Shown here: one piece after another, positions 8,992 through 17,259 of the stretch
Layout: the number at the start of each line of letters is the position of its first letter
How positions within the stretch are numbered: the stretch's first letter is position 1
Assembly (NCBI GenBank): GCA_031296115.1
Contig: JARLGI010000119.1
Location: 57,006 to 121,005 of the forward strand
Direction: 5' to 3'
Length of the DNA stretch: 64,000 bases
Source: Acidobacteriota bacterium
GTDB taxonomy: Bacteria > Acidobacteriota > Terriglobia > Terriglobales > Acidobacteriaceae
Notes under the pieces: model-generated
Told to the model about the DNA's origin: nothing
The model's database searches: none
The model's input: the letters and a program-made list of their open reading frames with translations, nothing else
Position numbers and translations under genes: made by a program

Positions 8992-9080
8992 ACCCTACTC
9001 TGTTGTGGCCGAGCCTGCAACGATCCCCTAAATCCTTCCGGAAAGGCTGCGATACAACGCATGACTCAGGTCTTACGGCT

Positions 9081-9236
9081 TTAATCGCGGAAGCCAGGCG
9101 AAACCGAGACGCGCTTGCGTCCCTTGGCGCGCCGGCGCGACAGCACCGCCCGCCCGCTCTTGGTCTTCATGCGAGAACGAAATCCGTGCGTCTTTGAGCG
9201 GTGACGACGGTTGGGTTGGAATGTGCGCTTCGGCAT
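9081..9236 (-). CDS. rpmH: 50S ribosomal protein L34
   Basis: L34 is a short basic protein of the large ribosomal subunit. The 51 residues read [13 protein letters not shown], then [32 protein letters not shown], the universal L34 pattern. An upstream in-frame ATG would add ten residues unlike any L34 and is rejected. GAGGAG lies 12 nt upstream. It is the first gene of the leftward rnpA-yidD-yidC operon and diverges from dnaA across a 616-bp intergenic region. Confidence 0.97.
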   Translation of the reverse strand: MPKRTFQPNRRHRSKTHGFRSRMKTKSGRAVLSRRRAKGRKRVSVSPGFRD

Positions 9237-9852
9237 TCGAAAACTGCGCTCCTCACTAGCGATCAATGGAATTGGGCAAACTCAAAGTATATCGGCCAGC
9301 ACGGCAGGATGGCAACCTGCCGACCGCCGGGCACTCGGGTCTCTTGGGGACAGCTTCGACGCGGGCCTGAAGGCCCGCACTACCCGTCCCCGCAATAACC
9401 AAACTAAGACACTGCCGCAGAACCGTGCCGACCGCGAATGGCCGTGCTGGCGTGCATCAAAACGTTGCGCTCAACCTCGCATGAAGGTGCTCGTAATCCT
9501 CGCCGCTTGGTGGCGAGAACGACATAGAGCTGTGATTTGCGCGCTTTTGCACCGCTCGCGCTGCAATAATTTTTTTTTGCGCTCTAACTTTCAGCGAATC
9601 AATCATTCGCGCGCAAACCAGATTTTCGACGCGAGAATTTACTGGCGCGAATTTTTTTTCGTGCTAGTATTTCGTCCAGCCACAAAGAAAACTGACTGCA
9701 CGAAAGCAAGTGCAAGCAGGAATTCGCTGCTTGGTCGGGTTTGCAAACTCACGCGTTTCAATCAGTCGGTGCGCCGGTCTAGTGGCTCTGTGTTCGTTTC
9801 CCTTTCAACCATAGTTTGAAAAAAGGCACTGAGTGCCTTTGGACTATTTCTT
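9237..9852. other. rpmH-dnaA intergenic control region
   Basis: This 616-bp divergent region has no convincing gene. It holds two REP-like palindromes (CGGCAGGATGGCAACCTGCCG at 9304-9323 and GCGGGCCTGAAGGCCCGC near 9361). It also holds an AT-rich stretch at about 9560-9670 with two long T runs set among repeated GCGCGAATT/GCGAGAATT-type words, and the palindrome described separately just before dnaA. I found no good DnaA box (TTATCCACA or a close variant) here, so this side is less likely to be the origin than the dnaA-dnaN gap. Confidence 0.5.
9822..9840. promoter_or_regulatory. Perfect palindrome 12 nt upstream of the dnaA start
   Basis: AAAGGCACTGAGTGCCTTT is a 9-bp inverted repeat with a single central base, ending 12 nt before the dnaA ATG. 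It could be an operator or an mRNA hairpin covering the initiation region, where no Shine-Dalgarno sequence is evident. Confidence 0.55.
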
Positions 9853-11244
9853 ATGTCTTCGTTTGGTACTGCCACACCCAACCCGTGGACGCGAGTTCTC
9901 GACGCTCTGGAAAAAAAAGTCAACCGCACTTCCTACGAGACCTGGCTCAAGCCTACGCGCTTCGATCATTCGCAGGGCGCAGTCCTGTTCGTGCGCGTGC
10001 CCAGCGCCGACTTCTGCCACATCGGTGAACGTTACGGGGACCTGATCAGCGAGGCCATCGATGACATGGGCCTGCCGTATCAGGACGTGGAGTTCGTTAC
10101 CGAAGAGCGCCAGGGCGGCAACGGCAAAGCGGTACGAGCGGCGGAGGCGCGTCAGGAAGCTCCTGCTCCGATGGAGAATCCCGTGACCGGTCCGGCTCAA
10201 CAACAGCGCTTCGACTGGGACGGCGCCGCCCAACTGAATCCCAAGTACACCTTTGACGATTTCGTCATCGGCGCCGGTAATCAGTTCGCGCACGCCGCAG
10301 CGCTCGCGGTAGGTGAGCGTCCCTCCAAGGCCTACAATCCGCTGTTCCTCTATGGCGGCGTCGGCATGGGCAAGACGCATCTCATGCAGGCCATCGGGCA
10401 CGAGATCAAGAAGCGCCAGCCTGACATGTCCATTTGTTATGTCTCCAGTGAGCGCTTTACCAATGACATGATTAACGCCCTGCGCTACAGCAAGATGACC
10501 AGCTTTCGCGAGCGTTATCGCAACATTGATGTACTGCTGGTGGACGACATCCAGTTCCTGGTCAACAAAGAACGCACCCAGGAGGAGTTCTTCCATACTT
10601 TCAACGCCTTGCACGAGTGCATGCGCCAGATCGTGATTGCCAGCGACCGTCCGCCGAAGGAGTTGGCAGAGATTGAAGACCGCCTGCGCAGCCGCTTTGA
10701 ATGGGGACTGATCGCGGATATCCAACCGCCGGACCTGGAAACCAAGGTCGCCATCCTTCAGAAGAAGGCTGAGACGGAAAACGTTGTGCTGCCGACGGAC
10801 GTTGCCTTATTTATCGCTTCCAATATTCGCAGCAATGTGCGCGAATTGGAGGGAGCACTCATCCGCTTTACCGCCTGCGCATCGCTCACTGGCCGTGAGC
10901 TGAACCTCCAGACGGCACAGGACGTCCTGAAGAACCTGCTGGACTCTCAGGTCCGCAAGATCTCCATCGAATCCATCCAGAAAGCGGTATGTGAGCAGTT
11001 GGGTTTGCGACTGGTGGAAATTAAGGCCAAGAACAACTCGCGCTCCGTGGTGTTTCCCCGCCAGATTGCTATGTACCTGGCCAAGCAACTCACTGATGCG
11101 TCGCTGCCGGAGATCGGCCGGCAGTTCGGTGGTAAGCACCACACCACCGTGCTGCACTCGGTCGAGAAAATCACGGAACTGCGTAAGACCGACAAGGATT
11201 TAAATAGGCTACTCAATAAACTTGCGGAGGGCTTAGGCCAATAA
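9853..11244 (+). CDS. dnaA: Chromosomal replication initiator protein DnaA
   Basis: DnaA is the AAA+ initiator that binds DnaA boxes at oriC, melts the unwinding element and recruits helicase. It has 463 residues. Domain I is at 1-85, followed by a short linker. The AAA+ core has Walker A GGVGMGKT at 168-175 and Walker B LLVDDIQF around D231-D232. The C-terminal helix-turn-helix carries the family signature LPEIGRQFGGKHHTTVLHSVEKI. A rho-independent terminator follows at once, and dnaN lies downstream in the same orientation. No ribosome-binding site is obvious; instead a perfect palindrome sits just upstream. Confidence 0.98.
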   Translation: MSSFGTATPNPWTRVLDALEKKVNRTSYETWLKPTRFDHSQGAVLFVRVPSADFCHIGERYGDLISEAIDDMGLPYQDVEFVTEERQGGNGKAVRAAEARQEAPAPMENPVTGPAQQQRFDWDGAAQLNPKYTFDDFVIGAGNQFAHAAALAVGERPSKAYNPLFLYGGVGMGKTHLMQAIGHEIKKRQPDMSICYVSSERFTNDMINALRYSKMTSFRERYRNIDVLLVDDIQFLVNKERTQEEFFHTFNALHECMRQIVIASDRPPKELAEIEDRLRSRFEWGLIADIQPPDLETKVAILQKKAETENVVLPTDVALFIASNIRSNVRELEGALIRFTACASLTGRELNLQTAQDVLKNLLDSQVRKISIESIQKAVCEQLGLRLVEIKAKNNSRSVVFPRQIAMYLAKQLTDASLPEIGRQFGGKHHTTVLHSVEKITELRKTDKDLNRLLNKLAEGLGQ

Positions 11245-11245
11245 C

Positions 11246-11268
11246 AACCGCGCTTCGGCGCGGTTTTT
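11246..11268 (+). terminator. Rho-independent terminator after dnaA
   Basis: Stem AACCGCGC (11246-11253), a TTCG tetraloop, GCGCGGTT (11258-11265) and a T run to 11268. It begins two bases after the dnaA stop codon. Confidence 0.9.
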
Positions 11269-11605
11269 CACTTTTGGAGAGAGTTTTCTCAGCCTGTGTT
11301 GTGGACACATTGTGGATTTGGTGGAAGACCGGGAGGAGGTTCTGGTTCCGTCCCGGTTAAACACACACACTCTACGCCAAGTTCGGCGGATTTTTACAGG
11401 GACCAGCACCTATTCTGCGTGACCTGCTGGATTGTGCCGTATTTTCCCACTTTTCCGACTCACCTGCTGTTACTACTGGTTTTATAGGTTTTCTATTTGG
11501 TATAAGGAGTAGCAGAAGAACGGGCAGTTTTGCAGAGCTCCCGGCATGCAGACCTTCGCGTGTCCAGGGGACGCTGAAGCAAAGCGCCCGCCGAGGTGGG
11601 AAAAA
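11269..11605. other. Candidate replication origin (dnaA-dnaN intergenic)
   Basis: This gap of more than 300 bp contains two same-orientation DnaA-box-like 9-mers, TGTGGACAC at 11300-11308 and TGTGGATTT at 11311-11319. Each matches TGTGGATAA at 7 of 9 positions, and they are 11 bp apart, about one helical turn. An AT-rich tract at about 11440-11512 could serve as an unwinding element. Location beside dnaA is the usual origin position. No perfect box was seen, so the call is tentative. Confidence 0.4.
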
Positions 11606-11644
11606 ATGGCTGCCGAAGCAACCGGGGCAATTCAGGGTACAGCA

Positions 11645-12763
11645 ATGGAAATCAGCGTCAGCAAGTTCGAACTCCTCAAAGAACTCACTGCAACACAGGG
11701 AGTTGTCGAACGCAAGACCACCATTCCCATCCTCTCCAACTTTTTATTTGAGGCAGCAAACGACCGGTTGACCATCACGGCCACTGATCTTGACCTGAGC
11801 CTGCGTACTTCGTGCCCCACCAAAGTGAAGCGCGAAGGTGCCTGCACCATTCCCGCCCGCAAACTGTATGACTACGTAAAACTGCTGCCTGATGGCGATA
11901 TCTCCATCAAGTTACTGGAAAACCACTGGGTCAATATCCGCTGCGGCCGCTCCAATACCAAGATGGTCGGTATGGCGCGGTCCAACTTTCCCGGCCTGCC
12001 CACATTTCCCGCCACCGGCAGCGTCAAGATCCCGGCGCAAACCCTGCGGGCCATGATTGGCCGTACCATCTTCGCTATCTCCAACGAGGAATCGCGTTAC
12101 ACCCTAAACGGCGGCCTGATGGTGCTGAAGCCGGAATCCATCACCATGGTCGCCACCGACGGCCATCGCCTAGCCCACATTGAGAAGCAGGGCGAAACCT
12201 TCGACGTCACCGGCGAGAATAAGACGCTGGTGCCCAAGAAGGCGATGAGCGAAATCTACTCGCTGTTGCAGAACAGCGACGTGGACTTCATCGAGTTCGC
12301 CAAGGACGAATCGACCCTCTTCTTCCACATCGGCGAGCGTCTGCTGACCTCGCGGCAACTGACTGGGCAATTCCCCAACTACGAAGCCGTTTTGCCGCGC
12401 GAGACCACCAAGTCGGTGGTGGTGCACGGCGCCGATCTCAATACCGCCATCCAGCGCGTCGCGCAGTTCGCCGACGAGCGCTCGCGAGCCATTCGCATGA
12501 AGCTGGACAAGAATGAGATGAAGATTTCCTCATCTTCCACCGATGCCGGCGAGTCGGAAGACTCCATCGAGACCCCCTATACCGCAGAAGCCATGACCAT
12601 CGGCTTCAACTCCGAGTACCTGCTGGATTTCCTGAAGGCTTCGAACGGCGGCGAGGTGCGGCTGGAGTTCAAGGACGCGCAGTCCGCCGGCCAGATGCGT
12701 CCCGACGATGCCGGCGACGACGGCTTCAAATACCGCTACGTCGTGATGCCGATGCGAATCTGA
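11645..12763 (+). CDS. dnaN: DNA polymerase III sliding clamp, beta subunit
   Basis: The beta clamp dimerises around DNA and tethers polymerase III and repair proteins. With this start it has 372 residues and begins MEISVSKFELLKELTATQGVVERKTTIPILSN, the standard N-terminus. Three clamp domains of about 120 residues follow, and the protein ends YVVMPMRI as expected. An earlier in-frame ATG at 11606 would add 13 residues and has a better Shine-Dalgarno sequence (GAGG, 9 nt), so the mature start may lie there. Codons in the extension show no conservation I recognise. Confidence 0.96.
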   Translation: MEISVSKFELLKELTATQGVVERKTTIPILSNFLFEAANDRLTITATDLDLSLRTSCPTKVKREGACTIPARKLYDYVKLLPDGDISIKLLENHWVNIRCGRSNTKMVGMARSNFPGLPTFPATGSVKIPAQTLRAMIGRTIFAISNEESRYTLNGGLMVLKPESITMVATDGHRLAHIEKQGETFDVTGENKTLVPKKAMSEIYSLLQNSDVDFIEFAKDESTLFFHIGERLLTSRQLTGQFPNYEAVLPRETTKSVVVHGADLNTAIQRVAQFADERSRAIRMKLDKNEMKISSSSTDAGESEDSIETPYTAEAMTIGFNSEYLLDFLKASNGGEVRLEFKDAQSAGQMRPDDAGDDGFKYRYVVMPMRI

Positions 12764-12799
12764 GCGCTTAACGGGCGAGTTTCTGATCGGGAGTAGCGA

Positions 12800-12945
12800 A
12801 TGAAGGTCAAAGTAGTGGTACACGAGGCTGAAGAGGGTGGATATTGGGCGGAAGTCCTGCCTTGCCCGGGTGTGCTACCCAGGGCGAAACTCTTGAAGAG
12901 TTACTCACCAACCTCTATGAAGCAATTGAGGGCTGTCTGTCCTAG
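12800..12945 (+). pseudogene. HicB-like antitoxin fragment with a 1-nt deletion
   Basis: Frame 1 reads [19 protein letters not shown], a typical HicB/UPF0150 N-terminus. After position about 12857 the expected continuation ([27 protein letters not shown], stop at 12943-12945) is in another frame. Adding one C to the CC of GTCCTGCC restores V-P-A-L-P-G-C and a single 48-residue product. No HicA toxin gene lies on either side. It looks like an orphan, broken antitoxin, or a sequencing slip in a short C run. The gene is also shorter than the usual 65-150 residues. Confidence 0.7.
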
Positions 12946-12957
12946 CGGCCGCCGTTA

Positions 12958-14061
12958 CTATTCGTACGCCAGCGCGTCGATGGGGTCTTTCTGCGCGGCC
13001 TTGATGGCAGGATAGAACGCTCCCAGCAGCGAACCCACGATCGCAATGATCGCGGCTTTCACCAGCCATGCTTGGGTGATCAGGATGGGCAACGTCTGGA
13101 ACTTAGTCCTCAGGCCAGCGCGTGCCGCGTAGCTGATGATGGTCCCCAGGATGATGCCCGCGATCGAAATGACCATGGTCTCGCGCAGCACCACGTTCAC
13201 GATGTAGAGCTTGCCCGCCCCCAGCGACTTCAGAATTCCGATCTCGCGCGTGCGCTCCATGACTGCGGCATACATCGCCTGGAAGATCACGATAAAGCCA
13301 ATCACCATCGAGATGGCAATCACCACGTTGATGAAGGTGGAGAACATGGGAATGCTGCTCGAGGTCATCAGGCTGAGATATTCCTTCAGCGAATGCACGC
13401 CGTACTGCTGCATGCCGGGAATGCCCTTGATGGCCCGCACCATTTCTTCGGCGTTGTTCGGATTGTCGAGCTTCATGTAAAAGATGGTCGCTTTGCCTTG
13501 CGCCCCGATCAGGTCCTGTAACGTCGTAATGGGCAGGAACTTACGTGCGCCCTTGCCATGCTCCACGATGCCGGAAATGCGAAACGGATGGTTCAGGGTC
13601 TCGAGGGTGTCGCCTACCTTCAGGTGCTTGGATGAGGCGAACAGGTCGTCCACGAGCATGTCGTCCGGGCCGGCGAATGGGCCGCCGGAGTGATAGCGAA
13701 ATCCGCCACTGACCGCGTCGAAGGAAGCCAGGTCGATACCGTCGATGACTTCGACTGCGCCCGCAGTCGAGAGTTGAGTCACAACCGGAGTGACCGCCAC
13801 CACGTGCGGCAGCTTGCGCAACTTGTCGGCAACCTTGATGGAGACGGGAGCGCCGCTGACGCCCATCAGCAGTGACGAGCCCGGCGGCTGCACCATGATG
13901 TCGGCGCCGATGCCGGCCTGCCGGTCGCGGCTGTCGTTCAGCATGCCAACCGAAAGCCCAACAATCAGCAGGATCAGCGTGACCTCGACCGCTACCGCCA
14001 CCACGCTGATCATGGTGCGGAACGGGCGATGCACCAGGTTGGCAAGAATCATCCGGTTCAT
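12958..14061 (-). CDS. ABC transporter permease (MacB/FtsX type)
   Basis: This is an inner-membrane permease subunit of the MacB/LolCE/FtsX class. One N-terminal helix (residues about 12-35, RTMISVVAVAVEVTLILLIVGLSVG) is followed by a periplasmic MacB-PCD domain (about 40-240). Three C-terminal helices of the FtsX domain follow, including MERTREIGILKSLGA, the coupling motif typical of the class. About 367 residues. A GTG 33 nt upstream could extend it by 11 residues; the ATG matches the family start. TACAAT on the coding strand lies 13 nt before the ATG. The cognate ATPase is not adjacent, so its substrate is unknown. Confidence 0.88.
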   Translation of the reverse strand: MNRMILANLVHRPFRTMISVVAVAVEVTLILLIVGLSVGMLNDSRDRQAGIGADIMVQPPGSSLLMGVSGAPVSIKVADKLRKLPHVVAVTPVVTQLSTAGAVEVIDGIDLASFDAVSGGFRYHSGGPFAGPDDMLVDDLFASSKHLKVGDTLETLNHPFRISGIVEHGKGARKFLPITTLQDLIGAQGKATIFYMKLDNPNNAEEMVRAIKGIPGMQQYGVHSLKEYLSLMTSSSIPMFSTFINVVIAISMVIGFIVIFQAMYAAVMERTREIGILKSLGAGKLYIVNVVLRETMVISIAGIILGTIISYAARAGLRTKFQTLPILITQAWLVKAAIIAIVGSLLGAFYPAIKAAQKDPIDALAYE

Positions 14062-14153
14062 AAGCAGAAAGTCGATTGTAGCAGCGGTCAGCACTCAGCA
14101 CGGCCCGCAGCATCCCGCGTTGGCTGAATGTTGAGCGCTGATTGCTGACGGCT

Positions 14154-14894
14154 TTACTGCGGCCTTCTGCGGTGGTAAACGGCGAACTCGAAGCCGGGGT
14201 TCGGCGGGAAGAGTTCGTTGACCTTGCGCAGGCGCTCGGCCAGCGCATTCGGCGCCAGCAGCGGATAGTCGCGCTCACGCAGGTCCTGGTAGTCGACGTC
14301 GAGGTAAAGGGACAGCAGATACACCGCGATGGCGTCAGAGAAGGTGGCCAGCAGGTATTCGTGCTTGGCCTTCTCCGCCTCGGGGCCGTGGGTGGTGGCC
14401 ACCTTGCGCAATTCGTAGGCGTCCAGCGACGTCTCGCCACGCACCTTCTCGTCCACCTGCTTCCACACCAGTTCGGCGAACTCCTGCGACACCCCGACCC
14501 GCTCCACGAAGTTGTGCCCGATGTTGATGAAGAACTCGAAGGCGATGGCAAAACTGTCTTCCATCAGCCGGGTGGAGATGAAGACGCATTGCGAATCGCC
14601 CAGCGTGTGGTTGCGATGGCAGATGGCGCTGTCGGAAAGCTGCACGTCGTAGCGGTCGGCAATCATCGTGTCATCGCCCAGGTTCAGGGTGAGCGGGACG
14701 AAGTAATACGCCTTGCGGTCAAGCGCCGCCGCGATGGCGCGCGGCACCGCCGTGACCATGCGCTCCAGGTCGCCGACCGCGGCGGTGACGTCTCCCATCA
14801 CCGCGTAACAGACGCCGTTGGTGGCTTGTGACACCGGCGCCATCCGGACAACTTCTGCGGGAGTGCGAGTCACAGCCTGGGAGGTCGAGGACAT
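14154..14894 (-). CDS. Conserved hypothetical protein
   Basis: Unrecognised 246-residue soluble protein with no signal peptide or transmembrane segment. It is rich in Ala, Val and Glu. Segments such as CYAVMGDVTAAVGDLERM, KAYYFVPLTLNLGDDTMI and SICHRNHTLGDSQ-like text (here AICHRNHTLGDSQCVF) look conserved and folded, but I know no function. The proposed start has TACAAT 8 nt upstream and no Shine-Dalgarno sequence, suggesting a leaderless message. Upstream ATGs at 14972 and 14957 would give up to 272 residues. It is co-directional with the ABC permease. Confidence 0.65.
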   Translation of the reverse strand: MSSTSQAVTRTPAEVVRMAPVSQATNGVCYAVMGDVTAAVGDLERMVTAVPRAIAAALDRKAYYFVPLTLNLGDDTMIADRYDVQLSDSAICHRNHTLGDSQCVFISTRLMEDSFAIAFEFFINIGHNFVERVGVSQEFAELVWKQVDEKVRGETSLDAYELRKVATTHGPEAEKAKHEYLLATFSDAIAVYLLSLYLDVDYQDLRERDYPLLAPNALAERLRKVNELFPPNPGFEFAVYHRRRPQ

Positions 14895-15059
14895 GAAGCC
14901 TGATTGTAACGCAGGGAGACGAGGAGGCGTGAACCGGGCGCTCGGCCGATATTTCATCTGAAATCCTTTCATGGGGCCAAATTTGCCATTGCGAAGGGTG
15001 GATAGCTGTATACCATCGTGCGTAACCTAACGAGTGTGACTGTCAGTCCAGGAGATTCG

Positions 15060-15225
15060 ATGCCCTAGAAGAAAAAGTGAAGATAGCGAGCAGTACGAGC
15101 ACTGGTGCGAATGTGACTGCTCGCAACGCAAGATCGGGGCGCACGAGAGGTGCTCCAGTACAAAATGTCACATGCGCAAATTGCAGGATGTCGAGAAGAA
15201 AAGGAAGAAAGGACTTACTTTTTGA
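15060..15225 (+). CDS. Cys-rich mini-protein read through a CCC TAG A frame break
   Basis: AGGAG lies 6 nt before ATG CCC TAG, which alone gives two codons. Shifting +1 at CCC (slipping to CCT) skips the stop and opens 54 residues starting MPRRKSED and ending at TGA 15223-15225. The product has Cys at 16, 18, 20, 31 and 36 and a basic tail, with CERCSSTKC-like spacing (ERCSSTKCHMRK). That resembles the 50-residue zinc-ribbon protein at 32649 (ERCPSRKCRTRQ). It may be a programmed frameshift, a genuine 1-nt insertion or a sequencing error. The 3' end overlaps the convergent gene by 11 bp. Confidence 0.4.
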
Positions 15226-15424
15226 GCTTCTGGGCCCACTGCCGGAAGTGGAATTCGAACTCCTCGGGGGAGTATATCCCTTTCTCCACCAGCAGCGTGT
15301 TCATCGCGTAAACGGTTGCCTTGAACCGCTCATCGCGCGACAACTCGTTCATGGCCTCTTCAAAGCTGATTAGGCTCTTGCCCTCAGGAACAGCAGAATA
15401 GGAACGCTGCGAAGCCGTAGCCAT
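15215..15424 (-). CDS. Small conserved hypothetical protein
   Basis: A 69-residue soluble protein of unknown function, beginning MATASQRSYSAVPEGKSLISF and ending EFHFRQWAQKLKK. It is predicted to be largely helical: FEEAMNELSRDERFKATVYAMNTLLVEKG is a strong amphipathic stretch. An upstream in-frame start would add 20 basic residues unlikely to be translated. It is co-directional with the hypothetical gene at 14154 and follows the radical SAM gene by 67 bp on the same strand. Confidence 0.6.
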   Translation of the reverse strand: MATASQRSYSAVPEGKSLISFEEAMNELSRDERFKATVYAMNTLLVEKGIYSPEEFEFHFRQWAQKLKK

Positions 15425-15490
15425 GATGGTGCCACCCTGCAACCGCTGGAGGCATACTCTCCTACGCCGCGGTGTAGATGTCAAGAAAAC

Positions 15491-17023
15491 TCACAGATAC
15501 GCCCGCTCCGCGCTGCGTATGGCGCGATAGCGCTCAAACACCTTGCGGCTGCTCTCCAGACCGACCAGCGACCGAAGCGACGTCCCACGGAAGGTGTGCG
15601 ACAGCATCTTCCACCAGTTGCGCAGCACGAACATGGGCTCGTGCGCGATGACCGCGGGGATGTGGCGGGTCTTCATCCAGCGCTCGGCCAGCCAGCGCTG
15701 GTACTCAATCTCCTGCGGCGCCAGGTGCTGGGTCGCGACCACGGCGGTCGTGCCGTCGTACTCCTCCATGTTCTCAATGCGGATCAGGTTCTTCGCCTTG
15801 AATTCCTTCGTCATCGGCGTGCCCGGATAGGGCGTGGGATGTTGGATGTACGGCCAGTCCACGTACTCGCTGGCAAACTCCAGGTTGGCCCGGATGGATT
15901 CGTGCGTGTCCTCAGGGTTGCCGACGATCAACCCGCCAACCACGTACATCTTGTTCTTGTGCAGGATATCGATGGCGCGCAGCGTCGCATTGCCGGTGCG
16001 CCGGCCGTCTTCGCGGAATTCGTTCTTGGCTGACGCCTTCAGGAACTGCAGGTCGCCTTCCAGGATGTTCTCGATCCCAAGGAAGACATAGCGGAATCCG
16101 GCCTTGCGCATCAGCGGCGCCAGCGTGTCGCCGTGCATGGCAATCGGCGAGGTCATGCCCTGCACCGTGTAATCGATGTCGTTGAGGCCGGCGTCGATAA
16201 TCGCCTGGCAGAGCGACTCGAAGCGGCGGATGTTCAGTGTGATGTTGTCATCCACGATGAACAGCGCACGCGCGCCGTGATCGCGGGCGTCGCGAATATC
16301 AGCTAATACGCGGTCGAAGGAGTAGGTGTGAAAGTTGCGGCCGCGCATCTCGATAATGGAGCAGAAACCGCAATCGAAGGTACAGCCGCGCGAGGTCTCC
16401 ACCACGTCGACGGGCCGTCCCATCATGGTGTAGCCGGAGAGCACGCGCGCATCGCGCTTGGGTAGCCGTATCTCGTCGCCGTCGAGGCTGTGCACCGGCC
16501 GCGGCTGATTCATCTGCCAAGCGTCCCCCGCACGATAGGACAGTCCCTGGATGCTGCCGAACCCGCTGTTGCCCTCCATCGCCCGCAGCAACTCGCGGAA
16601 CGTCAGCTCGCCCTCGCCGCGCACGATAAAGTGAATGCCGTTGCCCTCGTCCATGTAGGCTTCCGGCGCCAGGCTGGGATCGTAGCCGCCGACCACCACC
16701 CGTACACCCGGCTTCAGCGAGTGCAGGAGCCGCACGATCCGCAGCGCGGTCTTGCGCTGGAAGGTCATGACCGAAAGGCCGACGACATCGGGCTGGATCT
16801 CGCGCACCAGCCGTTCCACAGTTCCGCGCACATTGTTCTGCACCAGGATCAGGTCGGCGGCGGCAACCCGATGATGGGGATCGATATTTCCCGCCAGCGA
16901 GGTAAGCGCTCCGTTCGGCATGCGCACTGCCACGGTGGGCATGTGCTCGAACGAGTCAGGCATGGAAAGTAGCAGAACATTCATGGCACGGCTCGGTACC
17001 AGCAGGTTTCGCAGCTGGCTCAT
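15491..17023 (-). CDS. Cobalamin-binding radical SAM protein (class B-like)
   Basis: A protein of up to 510 residues. The N-terminal half (about 15-150) is a B12-binding-type Rossmann domain (VVGLSVMTFQR, VRVVVGGYDPSLAPEA). It is followed by a radical SAM barrel with the cluster motif C214-x3-C218-x2-C221 in ETSRGCTFDCGFCSI. Later segments such as VFLGIENI and TPYPGTPMTKEF are typical of the B12-radical SAM family used in methyl transfer and complex biosyntheses. The substrate is not deducible. The true start may be residue 14 (MNVLLLSMPDSFEHMP, 16984); neither start has a ribosome-binding site. Palindromic repeats lie directly upstream. Confidence 0.88.
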   Translation of the reverse strand: MSQLRNLLVPSRAMNVLLLSMPDSFEHMPTVAVRMPNGALTSLAGNIDPHHRVAAADLILVQNNVRGTVERLVREIQPDVVGLSVMTFQRKTALRIVRLLHSLKPGVRVVVGGYDPSLAPEAYMDEGNGIHFIVRGEGELTFRELLRAMEGNSGFGSIQGLSYRAGDAWQMNQPRPVHSLDGDEIRLPKRDARVLSGYTMMGRPVDVVETSRGCTFDCGFCSIIEMRGRNFHTYSFDRVLADIRDARDHGARALFIVDDNITLNIRRFESLCQAIIDAGLNDIDYTVQGMTSPIAMHGDTLAPLMRKAGFRYVFLGIENILEGDLQFLKASAKNEFREDGRRTGNATLRAIDILHKNKMYVVGGLIVGNPEDTHESIRANLEFASEYVDWPYIQHPTPYPGTPMTKEFKAKNLIRIENMEEYDGTTAVVATQHLAPQEIEYQRWLAERWMKTRHIPAVIAHEPMFVLRNWWKMLSHTFRGTSLRSLVGLESSRKVFERYRAIRSAERAYL

Positions 17024-17026
17024 CGC

Positions 17027-17170
17027 GACGGGTGGAGCACGCCTGACAGGCGTGCATAACAGGCCACGTAACGCACTCTAGCGCCTGAGGTAACATCTCC
17101 GGTACCTTAGCAGCTAAAGCCGGTTCATCTGCGAATCCTACCGCACCGCTTAAGCGGTGCTCCACCCGAC
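17027..17170. repeat. Inverted pair of REP-like hairpins
   Basis: GGTGGAGCACGCCTGACAGGC-type hairpin at about 17030-17051 and GCACCGCTTAAGCGGTGCTCC at about 17144-17165. The pair is bounded by inverted GGGTGGAGCAC / GTGCTCCACCC words, giving a BIME-like arrangement. No gene is evident in 17024-17259. Confidence 0.65.
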
Positions 17171-17259
17171 ACAGAAAATAGGATTCGGCCTGGAACCCGG
17201 TCCCCACGACCCGCACATCGGTTGCGGTACATCCTACACCGAAATGGGCGCTCGTTGTG

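Noticed and set aside
9540..9670. Origin unwinding element upstream of dnaA
   Set aside because: Long T runs and repeated GCGCGAATT words are present, but I found no DnaA box; the dnaA-dnaN gap fits better. Kept only as a description.
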